Positions 9,236 through 21,723 of a stretch of 64,000 bases of DNA are shown here, piece after piece. The stretch comes from Branchiostoma floridae (taxonomy: Eukaryota > Chordata > Leptocardii > Amphioxiformes > Branchiostomatidae): contig NC_049980.1 of the NCBI RefSeq assembly GCF_000003815.2, forward strand, positions 17,807,872 to 17,871,871, in the 5' to 3' direction. A program made the position numbers and the translations under genes. Position 1 is the first letter of the stretch; each line of letters starts with the position of its first letter. Under the pieces are notes generated by a model. That model was not told the DNA's origin. It saw only the letters and a list, made by a program, of their open reading frames with translations, and did not search any database.

Positions 9236-12200
9236 TACATACTGCATTTGCATGTTGAAATGCATCTGCAGCGTGAACGACTCGCAAAGTGGAGAAAATA
9301 TTTCCTTCTTGTCATAAAACTCCATGAGCCTTTTATCACTCCGAAGTTTCTAAACACTTAAGTAATAGTATCGCTCCTGGCAATACCGTGTAGAGTTTCA
9401 GCAATATAAACGTTAAACGTGTTAAAACAGCGCGAATTAACGCTTTGTCAAACCCCCTCTCCCTGCAAAATCTTGCCTGAGTTAGAAAGAAACGGAATAA
9501 ATAACTATTTTACCAAAACTATCTGCCCTTCCGAAAGCTGCTTTTCTTTCCTGGTATTAATCGTGTTTCCCTCTCAAGACCGAGTTTAGGGTATTGGCAC
9601 ACTTTTGATCCCTTACAGGTTGCGAATTTATTTGACATTTCTTTCATATTAAAGTAGTCATACGCAAAACACGCATCTCAATCGTTTTGTGCAGTACGCT
9701 GGTATGTTCACAGTATGGCCTCGTATGCCTAATAGTTTTGGACATGTCCATACTGGTCCGTACTTGGCCGTATTGCGCAAGCCGTCGTTCATAAAACTTA
9801 CTCAAACGTTTGAGATTCATATCATGTGTCATTTTGTGTATATGCGTGCGACTACGTATGAAAAAATCAAAAGAAGTGTGAAAGGGCCTTCAAAGGCAAT
9901 ACCACCGTGCTCAACACGTGCGAGCACCGAAACGCCACCGGTCCTATATATGCGACACACACTCCTCTGCAGAGACTTCCGCTAGGGATTACGACAAATG
10001 ACTGTCATACTCCAGGGCGGAATGAGGGCTGTCGACCTACAGTAGCACTAATTAGAGGGGAACATGTAATTCAAACAGCGATGAAATCCGACCAATTGTC
10101 CCTAAAGCTCTGGGGCATGCTTCACACGAATCAAGACAGGATTGCACCCTTGTCACGAGGTATCATGCTCAAAATTGCGTGTTAAAGTATAATTAAGCGG
10201 ATGTAATTCGCAGCACAGGTAATACTCGGCTTTATCTGGTTAACAGAAGTCGAGTAGAGTAATCATTGCAGAGATTACTTATTACTGAGTCATAAGAGGT
10301 TTATTCGTAACCCTGTCATGTTGACATCTGGCCTCAACACGGTCTCTACATTTTGGGACAGTGTCGACAGTTTATATCAATTAGAAAACCTCCGTAGAGG
10401 AGGGCATTTCAGAACGACGTCACCAGAAGGGCACATCAACTATCGAGGTGAGTTTGAAACCTGTGTGGGTGAGTACTACCCTTTTAGTATTTGCTCTGTG
10501 ATCTTAAAAGTTACCACAGAACAGTCCAGCATTGCGCCTTACGTGTAGTTTGAGACGTAACCAACCAAGAAACTATCTTACAGCACATTCTCCATGAGAA
10601 GTCACTACAGTCCAGGTGTGTCTGGTGTGTAATTCACTTGTCCTACCCTAAATCGCCATTGTTGTGTCAACTGATAAAGACGTGTAGTCACACTGTAGGC
10701 ACGTCCGGTAGATGGAGTTGTGCGTTCAAGATACTTCTTCAAGTTACTAGTTAACGCTGCGATGTGTCCACATTTCATGTCGTTTCCTGGTGTGTGATAC
10801 GTAGGAGGTGCGACATGGTACAGTCATTGTAACGAGCTATTGCAACATCATGTGACAGTCACTGGATGGTTTGTTGCCTGTTTGCTTGCAAGCGAAGCCA
10901 CTCTCCCACGCCAATATGCAAATGATGCCATTATCCTTATCTGGAGACAATGATGAGTCGAACGCCGTTGAAACAGATGGAAAACTCACTGGGGATTGTC
11001 GAGGTCAAGCCAATCATGAGCTACCTGCGCATGCATGCGAGAAGCAGCTTTTAAAAGATGTGTCGCTAGGGTTGGTGAAAACAACATCGCACTGCGTTAC
11101 ATTTTCTTATCGTCGAGGCGTGCGTATTTTGGCCTGTGCTGTCTGAAATGTGTAGATGTTTCCGCGACGGCATGGAGGCTTTGCCCTCTAGTCTAGTTCG
11201 TAAAAGGTACCCCGAATACCTCCACTCTACATGGATCATTAGTGTCCTTGAACTACTGATTTCATCGTCATGAATTATTGATGTGATATATCTATAGACA
11301 CTAAAAGGTGTGCTGTCACAGCGGATAAAAAAGTACATAAATATCAATGTATCAAACAAATTATTTCTCAGAAGAAAGGACGGGTAGATACAAAACATTA
11401 TCAGCCATTCTGCGTACGTGTTGACGTAAAGCTTAGTCTAGATAACTCATCAAAAGTTACAAACTGCACCGTGTAATATTCCTCCAGAAATACAAGTAGT
11501 GTCACATAATTGTGAAAATAGGAAAATGCTGTTAAATGCATCACAACATAACACGGAATAGACGGGGAAATTCGCACTAAGTCTTTTCATACTAACTCGA
11601 TAGAATAGTTCTGACTGGTGGAAGGCTATGGTACTGTACCACTGATTACTATTAGACACTGATTGATTGAAACGACAATGTTATCACAAATAGCAATCAA
11701 CTTGCAGAAATTACTTCTAGTTCTTTTGCGTCACACACGTTACGACCGTCAGTGTTGTTAGTCGAGGAAACCATTTTTAGAGTATCATTAAACCATCCCA
11801 CCAATGGATTGTCTATTTTTAGAACTTCGTGGTAATGTACAATCATCCCTTGGGAGTTGTCGACATCGGCCTTTTCCACATGCAATGTTTCCAGATATCT
11901 CTGCACAGAAATTGGATGTAAATCATTAGTCATAAAACAGGATTACTCTACTTTCGATGCTGTACATAGGTCCCGGCCACTCATACATTCTTGCCCGAAT
12001 TAATCTATTCGGTCATTTTTATAGTTTAGTCTATTACTCGACGACTGGATAAAACGGTAAATAGATTGACAAGGTTTTTGTTCTTAACCATAGGATCAAC
12101 TTTGATAAGAGAAATGAACAATTATAAATGAAATGTACAAGAACTGATTATCACTGACAACCATTGATTACTGAACGGATTGTACGTCAATGAACGTAAA

Positions 12201-13180
12201 ATGGAATTGACTTCTCGTGGGATTGCCAGTGGATCTGTAAAGTAAACACATAAATGAAAAAGTATTGATGATAAAACGTGAATATTATCACATAATCCGC
12301 ATTGACAAACACACGAACACGTGAATGTAAAGCAAGCAATGGATGATTTGAACTGCATGGAATCGGTAAAGGCAAGAGTCTTCAACACCAAAGAATGGTT
12401 GAAGACTCTATTCTCATTGGTCCAATCTTCTACCCAAGGAAACAGATAGATGACATAAATCCTCCCCTTCTTTTCCCTACTGACAATATATCAGGCCTTG
12501 TTCTTTTCGCGCCCGCTTGTCTTGGCCAGCACAGAGAAACAGGTACAAAATGTAGTTGCACTAACGTGCACGGATTAAAAGTACAGCTTTGTGCAAATTC
12601 CCCGATAGAAACAGAGAAGGCGTTGCTGTTGCAGTTCTAGCTCAGCCGTTGTGAATGCATTAAAATTACCAATATAACATGTAACGTTATGTTCGTCTGG
12701 GTGAATATTCCGAATATTTTGCTGATGTCCGGCCGCGTGGCGTATTGCCAAATCTCTCAATCTCGCGAAACTTCTGTGCGTGAGTTCGCGTAAACGAGGC
12801 TAGGAGAAAGTGAGGAATCGATTTTAAGTGGGAGAGGACGGGAGTTAGTGAACTTGTTTAGTGGCCGTAAAGATGCACTTGTCTGAAGCAGAATATCATA
12901 TAATGTGTTGTCACTAAGGCTTAAACATAACTAGGCACTGAGACTGAATTGAAGTACTATTGAATCTGACTTTCCTCGTAGTTGTCTTCTTGCTCGACAT
13001 TTTTCTGTTGTCGGCAATGGGCAGTGATGTATGTCAGTCCTTCTTGTTGTTAGTTGAGAACTCAGAAACCTACAAGCAATGGAGTTTAAGCTCCGCGGAT
13101 TCAATGGTAGGTGCAGAATGAAGCAATGTATGAAAAAGATCCACACTAGCTGTACTTGTAAGCTGTCGATTCTTCTCCCC
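9236..13180. other. Intergenic DNA with one perfect short hairpin
   Basis: No gene is supported. At 12375-12409 a perfect 12-bp stem (AGAGTCTTCAAC with GTTGAAGACTCT) surrounds an 11-base loop. A segment at 10391-10445 has a good 5' splice site (ATCGAG/GTGAGT) and could be a short exon, but nothing else supports it. Confidence 0.4.
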
Positions 13181-13834
13181 AGGCTATATCACCAGTAAAG
13201 GTGGTATCTCACTGCACTTGGGTGCCGGTGCCGGTGCGGCAATGCGGGGTACGTTCACTGTACTGCGGCACTGTTGTATTGTTTTCGCCGATTAGATTTT
13301 ATAATCTAGATATTGCGTAATATGTAAATCAATGCGTAAAAGTAGCACTTAGAAGACAGCAAAATGCACAAAACGGAAGAAAATTTCTTTATCTCTGAAA
13401 TTCGTTGAGTAATCTTTCTAACCCCGCAGAGCCCCACCGATGCCCCAGGTGCAGTGAGATCAGGGGTCTAGCCAGCGTCCGTTTTTCCGTCAATTGACGG
13501 AAATTTGCTGCGTCTGACGGAAAAATTTTAAAACCAATCCGTCAACTTTGACGGACAAAAGTCCTTGGTGGAAGCTACAGGCGGCTTGGGGACGCCGTCC
13601 ACGGCTGTAAAAGCCACACACTGTTTGTTTTGCTATTGTTATGATTGTTGACAATGTGTGTCGGCGCCCTTTCGCATACGATAATCTCATTAAAACCGGT
13701 TTTTCAAGGTCTCAGTTCAGTCCTTCTAATTAATTTTCGCGGTTTTCGCGACGATTGTAATTGGCTGACGGAAAAAAATTTCGAGCTGGCTAAAGCCCTG
13801 AGTGAGATACCACTTTTACCTGGCCCAAAAGCCT
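13181..13834. mobile_element. Miniature element with GGTATCTCACT termini, host of a nested insertion
   Basis: The left end CCAGTAAAGGTGGTATCTCA and the right end (reverse complement CCAGGTAAAAGTGGTATCTC) form a terminal inverted repeat of about 30 bp. The repeat extends inwards as CTGCACTTGGG versus CTGCACCTGGG once the nested insertion at 13461-13800 is removed. The inner core (about 13294-13420) matches the family B cores, including TTTATCTCTGAAATTCGTTG. Without the insertion the element would be about 306 bp. It has no coding capacity. Confidence 0.8.
13461..13800. mobile_element. hAT-type MITE nested inside the element at 13181-13834
   Basis: The termini are CAGGGGTCTAGCCAGC on the left and, as reverse complement, CAGGGCTTTAGCCAGC on the right (14 of 16 matching). 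The perfect 8-bp duplication AGTGAGAT flanks it at 13453-13460 and 13801-13808. CAGGG ends with an 8-bp duplication are diagnostic of hAT elements. Subterminal CCGTCA/TGACGG motifs recur at least six times, including the 20-bp palindrome TTTCCGTCAATTGACGGAAA, plausible as transposase binding sites. At 340 bp with no transposase, it is non-autonomous. Confidence 0.88.
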
Positions 13835-14260
13835 AGTAATCTTAGCAAATGCTTTACTGGAGGTGGTATCTGGAAATACTATCTTTGAGGCTTTTGGTGA
13901 GCTTTTTGTATAAAGCCTGTATGGATTCTTCTTGATCTTTTCCGACTGTTTAATACGACAACCACCTCCAACCCTACAGCACAACATCAGAGACCCTTTG
14001 GAACCATGAAAGTAACTCTCGCCGTTGGATTACCCCTCCCTTTCCTCAATCCACCGAACGTTGTTGTTTGTTTGTGTGTATGTCTGCGTGGGCGGGCTGA
14101 AGTTTGCCATCTCTGATTGCATCATTGTTCAAGACGACCGATAGATAAAAACACTTAAGTTGCTAACTCCCACAACATGTTTCTTTCCCGACTGCAGCAT
14201 CACAAACATTAGGCGTCCCTCCCGGCAGGGTTTACTGTAGGGTACTCCAAAGCAAGATTA

Positions 14261-14837
14261 CGAGGGGCGTGCAATAAGTAATGGTCCTGACCCACTTCCA
14301 GTTGTCTGATCTAAATGAAATTTTGTCTGTGTAATAATTCATATCTCTATGGGTTATGTTGCAAAAGACAGCTCTGAACTAATTGTGGTTTCTGATTTAC
14401 TGGTGTTTGAACTTAGTCAGGTGCGAAATGGACCAGGTGTGAAATGGAACCAGTTGACTCAGTGTCGCGCAGTGATCCGGTTTTTGTATTTGAAAGGACG
14501 CACACCAAATAAGACTTTTGATGAAATAAATGAAACTTATGGTGATGATGCCCCATGACCTTGTAAAACGCTGGCATCCTGAATTCAAACGTGGCTGGAA
14601 GTCTGTGAAAACAGCTCCCAGACCTGGTCGTCCCTCTTGTGCCATTGATGAGGCATCAGTTGGAGGACCAACCTGGGGTGTCCTACAAAATCGGTGTCCA
14701 GAGCTGCATCAAACGATGGGAGAAATGCATAACTCTGGGTGATTCCTATGAAGAGAAAGACTAATAACTGTGCCAAGTTTCATTAATCTCCTGCTATGGG
14801 AAATGGGTCAGGACCATTACTAATTGCACGCCCCTCG
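14261..14837 (+). mobile_element. Internally deleted mariner element
   Basis: The inverted termini begin CGAGGGGCGTGCAATAAGTA on the left and CGAGGGGCGTGCAATTAGTA (reverse complement) on the right. They match over about 36 bases with one difference and are flanked by the TA dinucleotide duplication typical of Tc1/mariner (14259-14260, 14838-14839). The element is 577 bp, against about 1.3 kb for a full mariner. The near-identical ends suggest fairly recent activity. Confidence 0.93.
14400..14764 (+). pseudogene. Mariner transposase remnant (N- and C-terminal ends only)
   Basis: The N-terminal helix-turn-helix region is recognisable: AVIRFLYLKGRTPNKTFDEI and then NETYGDDAP, followed by a frameshift near 14556. 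In the next frame come HDLVKRWHPEFKRG and TAPRPGRPS, the linker seen in mariner transposases. The catalytic D,D34D core is missing. After the deletion a third frame gives CIKRWEKCITLGDSYEEKD and a stop at about 14764, which resembles the mariner C-terminus (R-W-x-K-C-I-x-x-x-G-D-Y-x-E-x). The product cannot catalyse transposition, but the DNA-binding part is partly preserved. Confidence 0.88.
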
Positions 14838-14839
14838 TA

Positions 14840-17040
14840 GTCCCTTCTGATTACGGAAAGATCGACAGTAGCATAAGATAGCCTTCATGTATGATGAAAG
14901 GAAGGTATGTTTGACCAGGAGTGAGTGTCTGGGTGAAATAGTTCATTTTGGTTACATAACTTACAGATTATGGGAGGCGACAAAGGCTTCAGAGACTTCC
15001 ATGTTGTCTTCCACAAACGTCCTTTAGAGCGCGAAAATCACAGTGACACTGCTAACATACGCCCAAAACGCACGCTTATACATAAGTAAGAATCCAAAGT
15101 TTCAGGATCGAAGAACGCATTTCATGTCAGAAAACAAAATCTTGCCGTAACTTTGCATGGAGTCTGGAACTTCCTCTACACCGCGGAAGAACGTTCTGCA
15201 TTACGTCTTAGATGATCTTAGATTATCTATCCGATAGAACTAAGAGTGATAGTATAAAATCTATCGTTGATATTCTTTCAGTTGTGTCAACTTTTCATTC
15301 ATTCATTTTGCTGCGAAGTTTGAGATTAGCATTGCTTTGTGAGGTATTGAGCGGTGCCCAATATATTCTACAGGCACTACACCTCTGCCCTTATGGCGCG
15401 CCCCAACTCACTTCAGTTTTGATCTTCTTCTTGAGGCAAAGATCGTTTGGGGGAATATTCTAGACTCCCCACCTTTTACCCATCCATCTTACGTGGCGCG
15501 GCGAAGTTTCCCTCGATATGTCACAGCTTCATTTGTAGTAGTCAGAGCACCTGGGTATCACAGCCTGGGGAATCACCACTTCGTCACGCAGCCTTTTGCG
15601 TAATAACGGAGAGATGGCGTCACGCTACGGGTGGGGAGAGGAAATGAAAGATTTACAAGTCTTACCGGGATATTAGGAAGCAACTAAAGTCGACAAATTA
15701 GTTGCCTGTCGTGTCAATTTTGTGGGATGATCATATTTCTTGTTGGGCTAAGGTAGAGAAAACATAGAAACAGATTAATAAAGGTAGGAGGGAAAAAGAC
15801 AAATACAGTAGGTACGATGACGTTACTCAAGGATGTAAAAATATCTGTTGTAGGTTCAACGCACCTGATATTCCTTCTCATGTGCTAACCTTGTCGGCGC
15901 ATAAATGGCTCCAGTGTGTGATTAATCGCATTGCTCTTTGTGCAGGGCTCCTGGTTCTCAATATCTATATCAAGTCATTACTTCAGATGGAGGAGCAGTC
16001 TTTTTTTATTTCTAGAATCATTCCCGCGTAGGCTGAGTATTAGATTTCAATTCAAACATTCTGGGAATGGTCAAAATTTCACACTGATAACCACACTTCT
16101 ATTGAATTTCATTTGACTTGTCACCGCTCCCTAAAGATAAGTAGGACAATTGTACCACTATAGCTTAGTTGGTCATGTAATTTATACATATACATACGTA
16201 TTGGCTACAGAAACGTGCCTTAGTCGAGTAATCTTTATTTAATCTGCCCGCTCCACTTCTATAAACAATCAAGTCTGTAAAGGTTTGATCGAACCGTGCA
16301 TCAGCGTCGTCACCAACGCGCACTCACTGCAATAACAAAACGCTGTAAATGTCACAAAGTTGTCCCACAAGTCACAGCGAAAAACATTATAGAACGGTGC
16401 CATAACGCCCACAGGAATTGTCATTTATCCTTGTGCTCGCCGAACTGTCTCCGCCCACGTGCAAGAGGAGTTGATTGCAGTTTTATGGAGTTGCTATCAG
16501 CCAACTTTTGAAATAAGTTAACTCAATGGATTATTGCGATGAATCCTGGCGCTACTCGACTCCAAGGATAAGTCAACTGTTCTTCAATCTATGCCTCTGA
16601 AACACTATATTCAGGGAAGTAAAGGAGCAATGAGATTGTTAGAAAGCAGAATCTGAAATGTTGCAATGTCATGTAATTCTTACCAGACATTTAGAGGAGA
16701 CTGTCTGTAGTATAAGTCATGCCTCATGGTAGGCAATGACGCAAAAAGCCGCATGAGCTATAAATCAGTTTGCGCCATCGCTATAAACGCTATTCTAACA
16801 CAATATGTGGTATCACTGCTTTATGTCCATTGTTTTATGCGTTGTCTCATTCTGAGCCTACACTCGTATCTTATTAGTATGGAGCCTTTGTTGGGGGAAA
16901 CTTTTTGAAAAGTGATTTCATATAACTACGAATGGCTATGTACGGCCATTTCCCAGAGAAGACTTGTGTGTGATCCCCGTTGCGACGTTGTTACATTTTT
17001 GTTACCTAGCCCAAACTTCTCTCACAGTAAGATTCTATTT
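14840..17040. other. Intergenic DNA, no gene recognised
   Basis: Several open frames of 60-80 codons are present but show neither motifs nor convincing splice sites. No repeat shared with the rest of the window was noticed. Confidence 0.45.
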
Positions 17041-17085
17041 CAAATGCTCACACCGCACACGGAGAGGGTGTGTGTGCACACACCC

Positions 17086-17087
<2 letters not shown>

Positions 17088-17172
<85 letters not shown>
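17088..17172. repeat. (AT)42 microsatellite
   Basis: An uninterrupted AT run of about 84 bases. It begins 29 bases downstream, on the minus strand, of the stop codon of the exon-like frame at 17201-17334, so it may lie in that gene's 3' untranslated region. Confidence 0.98.
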
Positions 17173-17175
<3 letters not shown>

Positions 17176-17200
17176 ATCGGCCAGACACAGTGGAGTAAAA

Positions 17201-17334
17201 TTAGTCCTTAGCTTTGTATCCGAATTTCTGTAGCACGGCTGGTTTCTTGCCCTGGGTAAGAACAATAAGGAAGTGCTCCCACTGTGACTTGTCCAGCAGT
17301 TTGAATGGTGGATTGACCCCCATAACCACATAAA
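17201..17334 (-). CDS. Possible terminal exon of an unidentified gene
   Basis: The minus-strand frame encodes 43 residues ending in TAA. It includes GVNPPFKLLDKSQWEHFLIV and ends GKKPAVLQKFGYKAKD, a composition typical of a soluble protein C-terminus. A stop immediately upstream in the same frame means it must be spliced, and the nearest AG (17336-17335) has only a weak pyrimidine tract. I do not recognise the family, and no upstream exon was found with confidence between 17.4 and 18.9 kb. Confidence 0.4.
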
Positions 17335-18950
17335 CTCATAAACATCCCAGACTGTCTACCAGCTAGAAACAATGGTCAGGGACATATTAGCATATTACTG
17401 GTCACTGATTCAAATATTCTGTACTGGTTTTCATAGGAACATTATCAAATCATACAGAAGGACCCAAAGTAAGTAGCAAAGTTACATAATGCAAGGTTTC
17501 AATTAGATAAGATCACGTGATAATAGGATAATAGTAACTATCTGCAGTTCTTGGAAAAACAACTTTCTTCAAATTTCAAATCATCCTTGTCAAAATTGTA
17601 TCAAAACATCTACTTACATCTACATTTCGAACTTGAAAATGTCTTCCATACAGCTTATAGCCCTTATGAGTTGTGTGTGTAGAAACATGACTTGTAATAC
17701 TTGACTTATAGTAAGAAACCAGTATAGACCTATGCTCTATAGAACTGTAAAAAAACAAACAACTGCCAGCTGATGTGTCACACTGAATAGCAACCCAGTG
17801 TTGCCATCACTTCATATTCTGGGCTAAGTGTCCTTCAGCAAGCTAATTTCTTTATGATGTGTAGTCTTACTTCAATTTCTTATCTGTTGTCTCTAGATTT
17901 CCAACATGATTTGAAGAGTAACTTGTACTTTCTCTGCCAGGCCACCACTGATGTTAACTGCACGGGTGCCTGTAGTATACTGAAGGCCATAGTTTACATT
18001 ATCTGCTCTTTATATAGTTTTACCGGCCCCTTTAATGCCAAACTAAATGTAGCTTCTCTCGTAAATTATGCCCCTCTCTCCCTACCTCTCCCCTATCTCT
18101 TTATATAATGGATTGCGGACAGTATACTTCGATTTTGGAGGGGTCATAGTGGGCTCCAAAGGCGACTTATTTTGAGATATTTCCGAAGTTCCAAACTCTA
18201 ATTTTCATTTCGCATGCCACAACAGTTTATTTCAATTTTCATTGATCACTCCACCGTTATTAATTTCTGCGTGGGAGTAATTGCAGACGTTAGAATGGGT
18301 CGGTACCGTGTGCGTGAAGTCTGCCTAATTGAACCTTGGGGAACTGCATCTAACAAGCACACGAATGCAACAGAATCAATGTAAAGGTAAAAAGAATAAC
18401 ATTGTTTAAACGCCCAAAAAAGCTCAATTGCGTTGACGTAAGAAAAGGACGCTTTGATGCAAGATGACCTTTCATAACTTAGATCCCATATGGAATGACA
18501 AAGAATTGTGGCATCCAAAAAGGCTCGCTTGATTGAAGGAAAAGTCAAGAATTTACCACTAGGGAGTTTTTTGAAAGGTCAAACCTCGCCTGGTGATTTT
18601 ATGATGAAAGTCTTGACGCGCGAAAACATGAGCTGGCGCTTGTGCAGCTATCAATCGCATCAATGCTGTGAGAAAAAGCTTTCTCATTAAAGGAGGTTCC
18701 TGAAACGTTCAAGAAACCTAATTGCTGTGATGTGTGTGTACCTTTATCTAACGACCGTTAGATGGTACCACGGGCGGTGCTACTATCGATATATCGATGG
18801 CATGGTGAATGAAAGAGAAACTTGTTGATGCCAATGATGTGGTAGATGTATTGATATTCTATTATATGGTATACAAAAGAGATAATGAGTACATTGATAA
18901 GATTTATTGAAAAACCCGATTAAAATTCTCAGATGACATTCCATGAAATG
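17335..18950. other. Intergenic or intronic DNA
   Basis: No clear gene. On the minus strand near 17900-17980, an acceptor-like CTACAG is followed by two short coding-like frames (one with GTRAVNISGGLAEK). They could belong to the gene ending at 17201, but neither has a good downstream donor. Confidence 0.35.
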
Positions 18951-18952
18951 TT

Positions 18953-19529
18953 CTGATTATGCAAATGACTTTCACATTTGAACATTTATTGCTTGGTTAT
19001 ATACCCCTTTTACTAACTGACACAGGTCACAATGTTGACAAAAAATGCAATCATTTAATACATGTACTTAGATGAATTAGGACTCTTTCCCACTAATATG
19101 TAAATTAGGTACTTATTTGCATAACTGATATCTGCTAATCTTCCACCTGCCACAAACTACATGTTACGTGTATTTGAGTCCTATGATGGAAAACACTCTA
19201 AATATAGATTTTCCTTATTAAGTATGCAAATTAAGTCCAAATTTGCATAATTTGTACTTCATTATGTACATCTCGGCCAAAGATACCTGCATGCGAAATA
19301 TAATGGAAATCCATGGTTGCTATGTTCTGTTATGCTCCTTGGCAGATTTTGACAAAAATGACCCTGCAGTTCCAGAGCAAGCCGCATAGCATGTCCAGGT
19401 CAAAAGATACAACAAGTTCTGCTGCAGTACGAAGGTCACACAGCAGGCGGCCAAAATCGACCTTGACCTTGAGACTTCGACTTTGAGACACACCGAAATC
19501 TATACCTCCATTTTTCATGGAGGTAATCA
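18953..19529 (+). repeat. Interspersed repeat family A, copy 2
   Basis: This aligns with 21900-22475 throughout: CTGATTATGCAAATGACTT, GTCACAATGTTGA, ATTTGAGTCCTA, TATAGATTTTCC, TGCAGTTCCAGAGC, GTCCAGGTCAAAAGAT and GCTGCAGTACGAAGGTCACA. It then continues to the terminal hairpin ACCTCCATTTTTCATGGAGG (about 19505-19526). No coding capacity is evident, so it is probably a non-autonomous element or a truncated retrotransposon end. Confidence 0.85.
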
Positions 19530-21723
19530 GTGTCATGTACATTTCCTTACGAATTGTAGACAAAAAGGAGAGAATGCTAGATAGCTTGAAAACCGGAGCA
19601 GACACGTTACGTTGCCATTGTTAGTCAAGGTAAAGGTTAACTTTTTCACAATGATATGCCAGGCTTTACGTTCTGTGCAGATCCTTTCAAGAGCTATACC
19701 CGTGTAGCGTTGTGGAGTATGTAGATCAACATAGCATGCTCTAGTTCAATCTTTAATCTTTGAATAGTCATTAGTATCTCTCAAAAGTTTGCGAACGCTT
19801 TGCTTTATGTAACATACGTTGCTACATAATGTCATGTGGTCGTGAACGTTTGACGCTAATTGGAATGCCATGTTCTAAAGCAGCCTATCAGATGTAAGAT
19901 TTAGGGGCAACAATGGCAGCGATACTGTACGAAACTATTCTGTCTGCTGGCTCACAATTGATACATCAATCATCTGCCTAAGCTCAACTTCTAAGAGCTC
20001 TTGATCTCTTACACGTTAATGGAGGCACTATACATGCATACATGCATACAGCAAATACATACAGCTTGTTATATTTCACTCCAGTGAATAATTGAAATTA
20101 TAATGATGACGTGGTCGTGAGAAAAATCCCCCAAAGGTTGATTCCTGGTTTGTCAGTGTGAAATAAGCGATGAAGGGTATGTACTGGGATCTGTGATCGC
20201 TTTCGGCGCCTGTTTACGTCCACAGATATACGGCGTACTGAGGTGTGACGACACCACTGGCAACCTCGGAGACCCCTTTTAATGACACAGGAAATCCCAC
20301 CAAGCACTATGACCCATGTGTACTCGTACCTAAGAAGGGAGTTGAAGAGTTGTTTGAACTAGTCGCTCATTTGTCATGACTGTCCTTCAACAATAATCTA
20401 CCTGTTGAACATGCATTCTCAGAAAACGTTCTTTGTGAATGTTGTGTTTCAGCTTTTCTTTAGACACTTACACTACTCTTTTTGCTCTGTGACCGGAGGG
20501 TAACCTCCGGCGACAGAGTTTTGTTTTTGCACGATATGATGAGTGTTCGTATCTCAAATACAGAATCTGTATTTCTATGTTCCCTTTGCCGCATTCGTAT
20601 GTATTTTTGGCATGTCCCCTGGAAGCAGCTGCACGATAATGCACTTTTTTCGCGGTAGCTGATTTTATAATCGATATAATAATTTCAGAAAACACCCCAA
20701 CGTTCTTCGGTGGGTCCAGTTCTGCGTTATTTCCGCCTGTGAGACCTTGCGGTAATGGTATATTGTCAAGTAGATGTGTGGCTTGATCTCTGGTCGTTTT
20801 GTGCACGTCGTGTTGTCAGCTGTTCCATGCTGTTTCATAGTTATTTTGGGGTTTGCTAGTTAGCTTATCTCCAAGCAGATACGGGGCTATGTGTTCTCTA
20901 ATGTAGAACAGCTGTGGCGGTAGACTAAGAGGAATCCCCAAACAGATGTTAGAGTCTGGCTTCCTAGCACATTACATTGTTCTGTGCCAATGTTAAAAGA
21001 AACAAGTACTACATACTTTGTCCTGTTAAGCTATCGTTTTCTATCTTGTTTGTCGTTATTTGTCTGTCTCTAGTGTATATTATACTGATGTGGCGGAAAC
21101 CATTAATACGTCTCAGAGTATATTATCTACGGTCACTTGTTTTCTTTAGATATGTCTTCATATACGGTGTTCTGGACATCTTACAAGCTTACTCTTATAT
21201 TATGTGTTTTGCTTGTGTGTCCACCCGTAAATGTGCTGGACATTGCTCAAGAGCGACGTACTACAGGAGCCGATTTGGTCTCTTCTTTTGCCCATTCGGT
21301 CCCTAAATGTGATTTCTACATCTTCTAGTCAGCCTATTCTCAGTCCCTACCTAGAAGCAAGGATTACATTCTTGCAAATACTAGCGATCCCCTGTGCAAG
21401 TGTAAACTGCTATGACTGCATCAGTTATTTTGTAGGCTCGAGCGGAAATGTGATGTAGCATGACAACATCTATACACATACAGTCATCTGCAGGTACATA
21501 GCATTTCCCTGGTAACTGTAAGGACAAACCACAACCTCATCCTGGTAATAGCCCGCTGAAAGTTCTTATGTAGCTACATAAACGGAAATGCGAAATCATC
21601 ACTGTAGCAGTCGTTTGCACAGGACCTATTCCAAAATGCTGTACAAATGTCTAATCCTAATATACAACTGTGCTGTCAAAACTGCCCTGAACAAGAGTTC
21701 GGAGACCTCATATCTCCATGAAA
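19530..21723. other. Intergenic DNA with a short GC-rich hairpin
   Basis: No gene is supported. At 20485-20518 there is a 15-bp stem with two mismatches around the loop GTAA (CTCTGTGACCGGAGG arm). The 112-codon minus-strand frame at 20468-20806 overlaps it and shows no motif. Confidence 0.4.

Noticed and set aside
9738-9748. p53-type half site GGACATGTCC
   Set aside because: Only one half-site; expected by chance at this window size.
10391-10445. Short exon with donor ATCGAG/GTGAGT
   Set aside because: Good donor but no clear acceptor, frame or neighbouring exon.
16912-17331. Ile-Tyr repeat proteins in several frames
   Set aside because: They are translations of the (AT)42 microsatellite.
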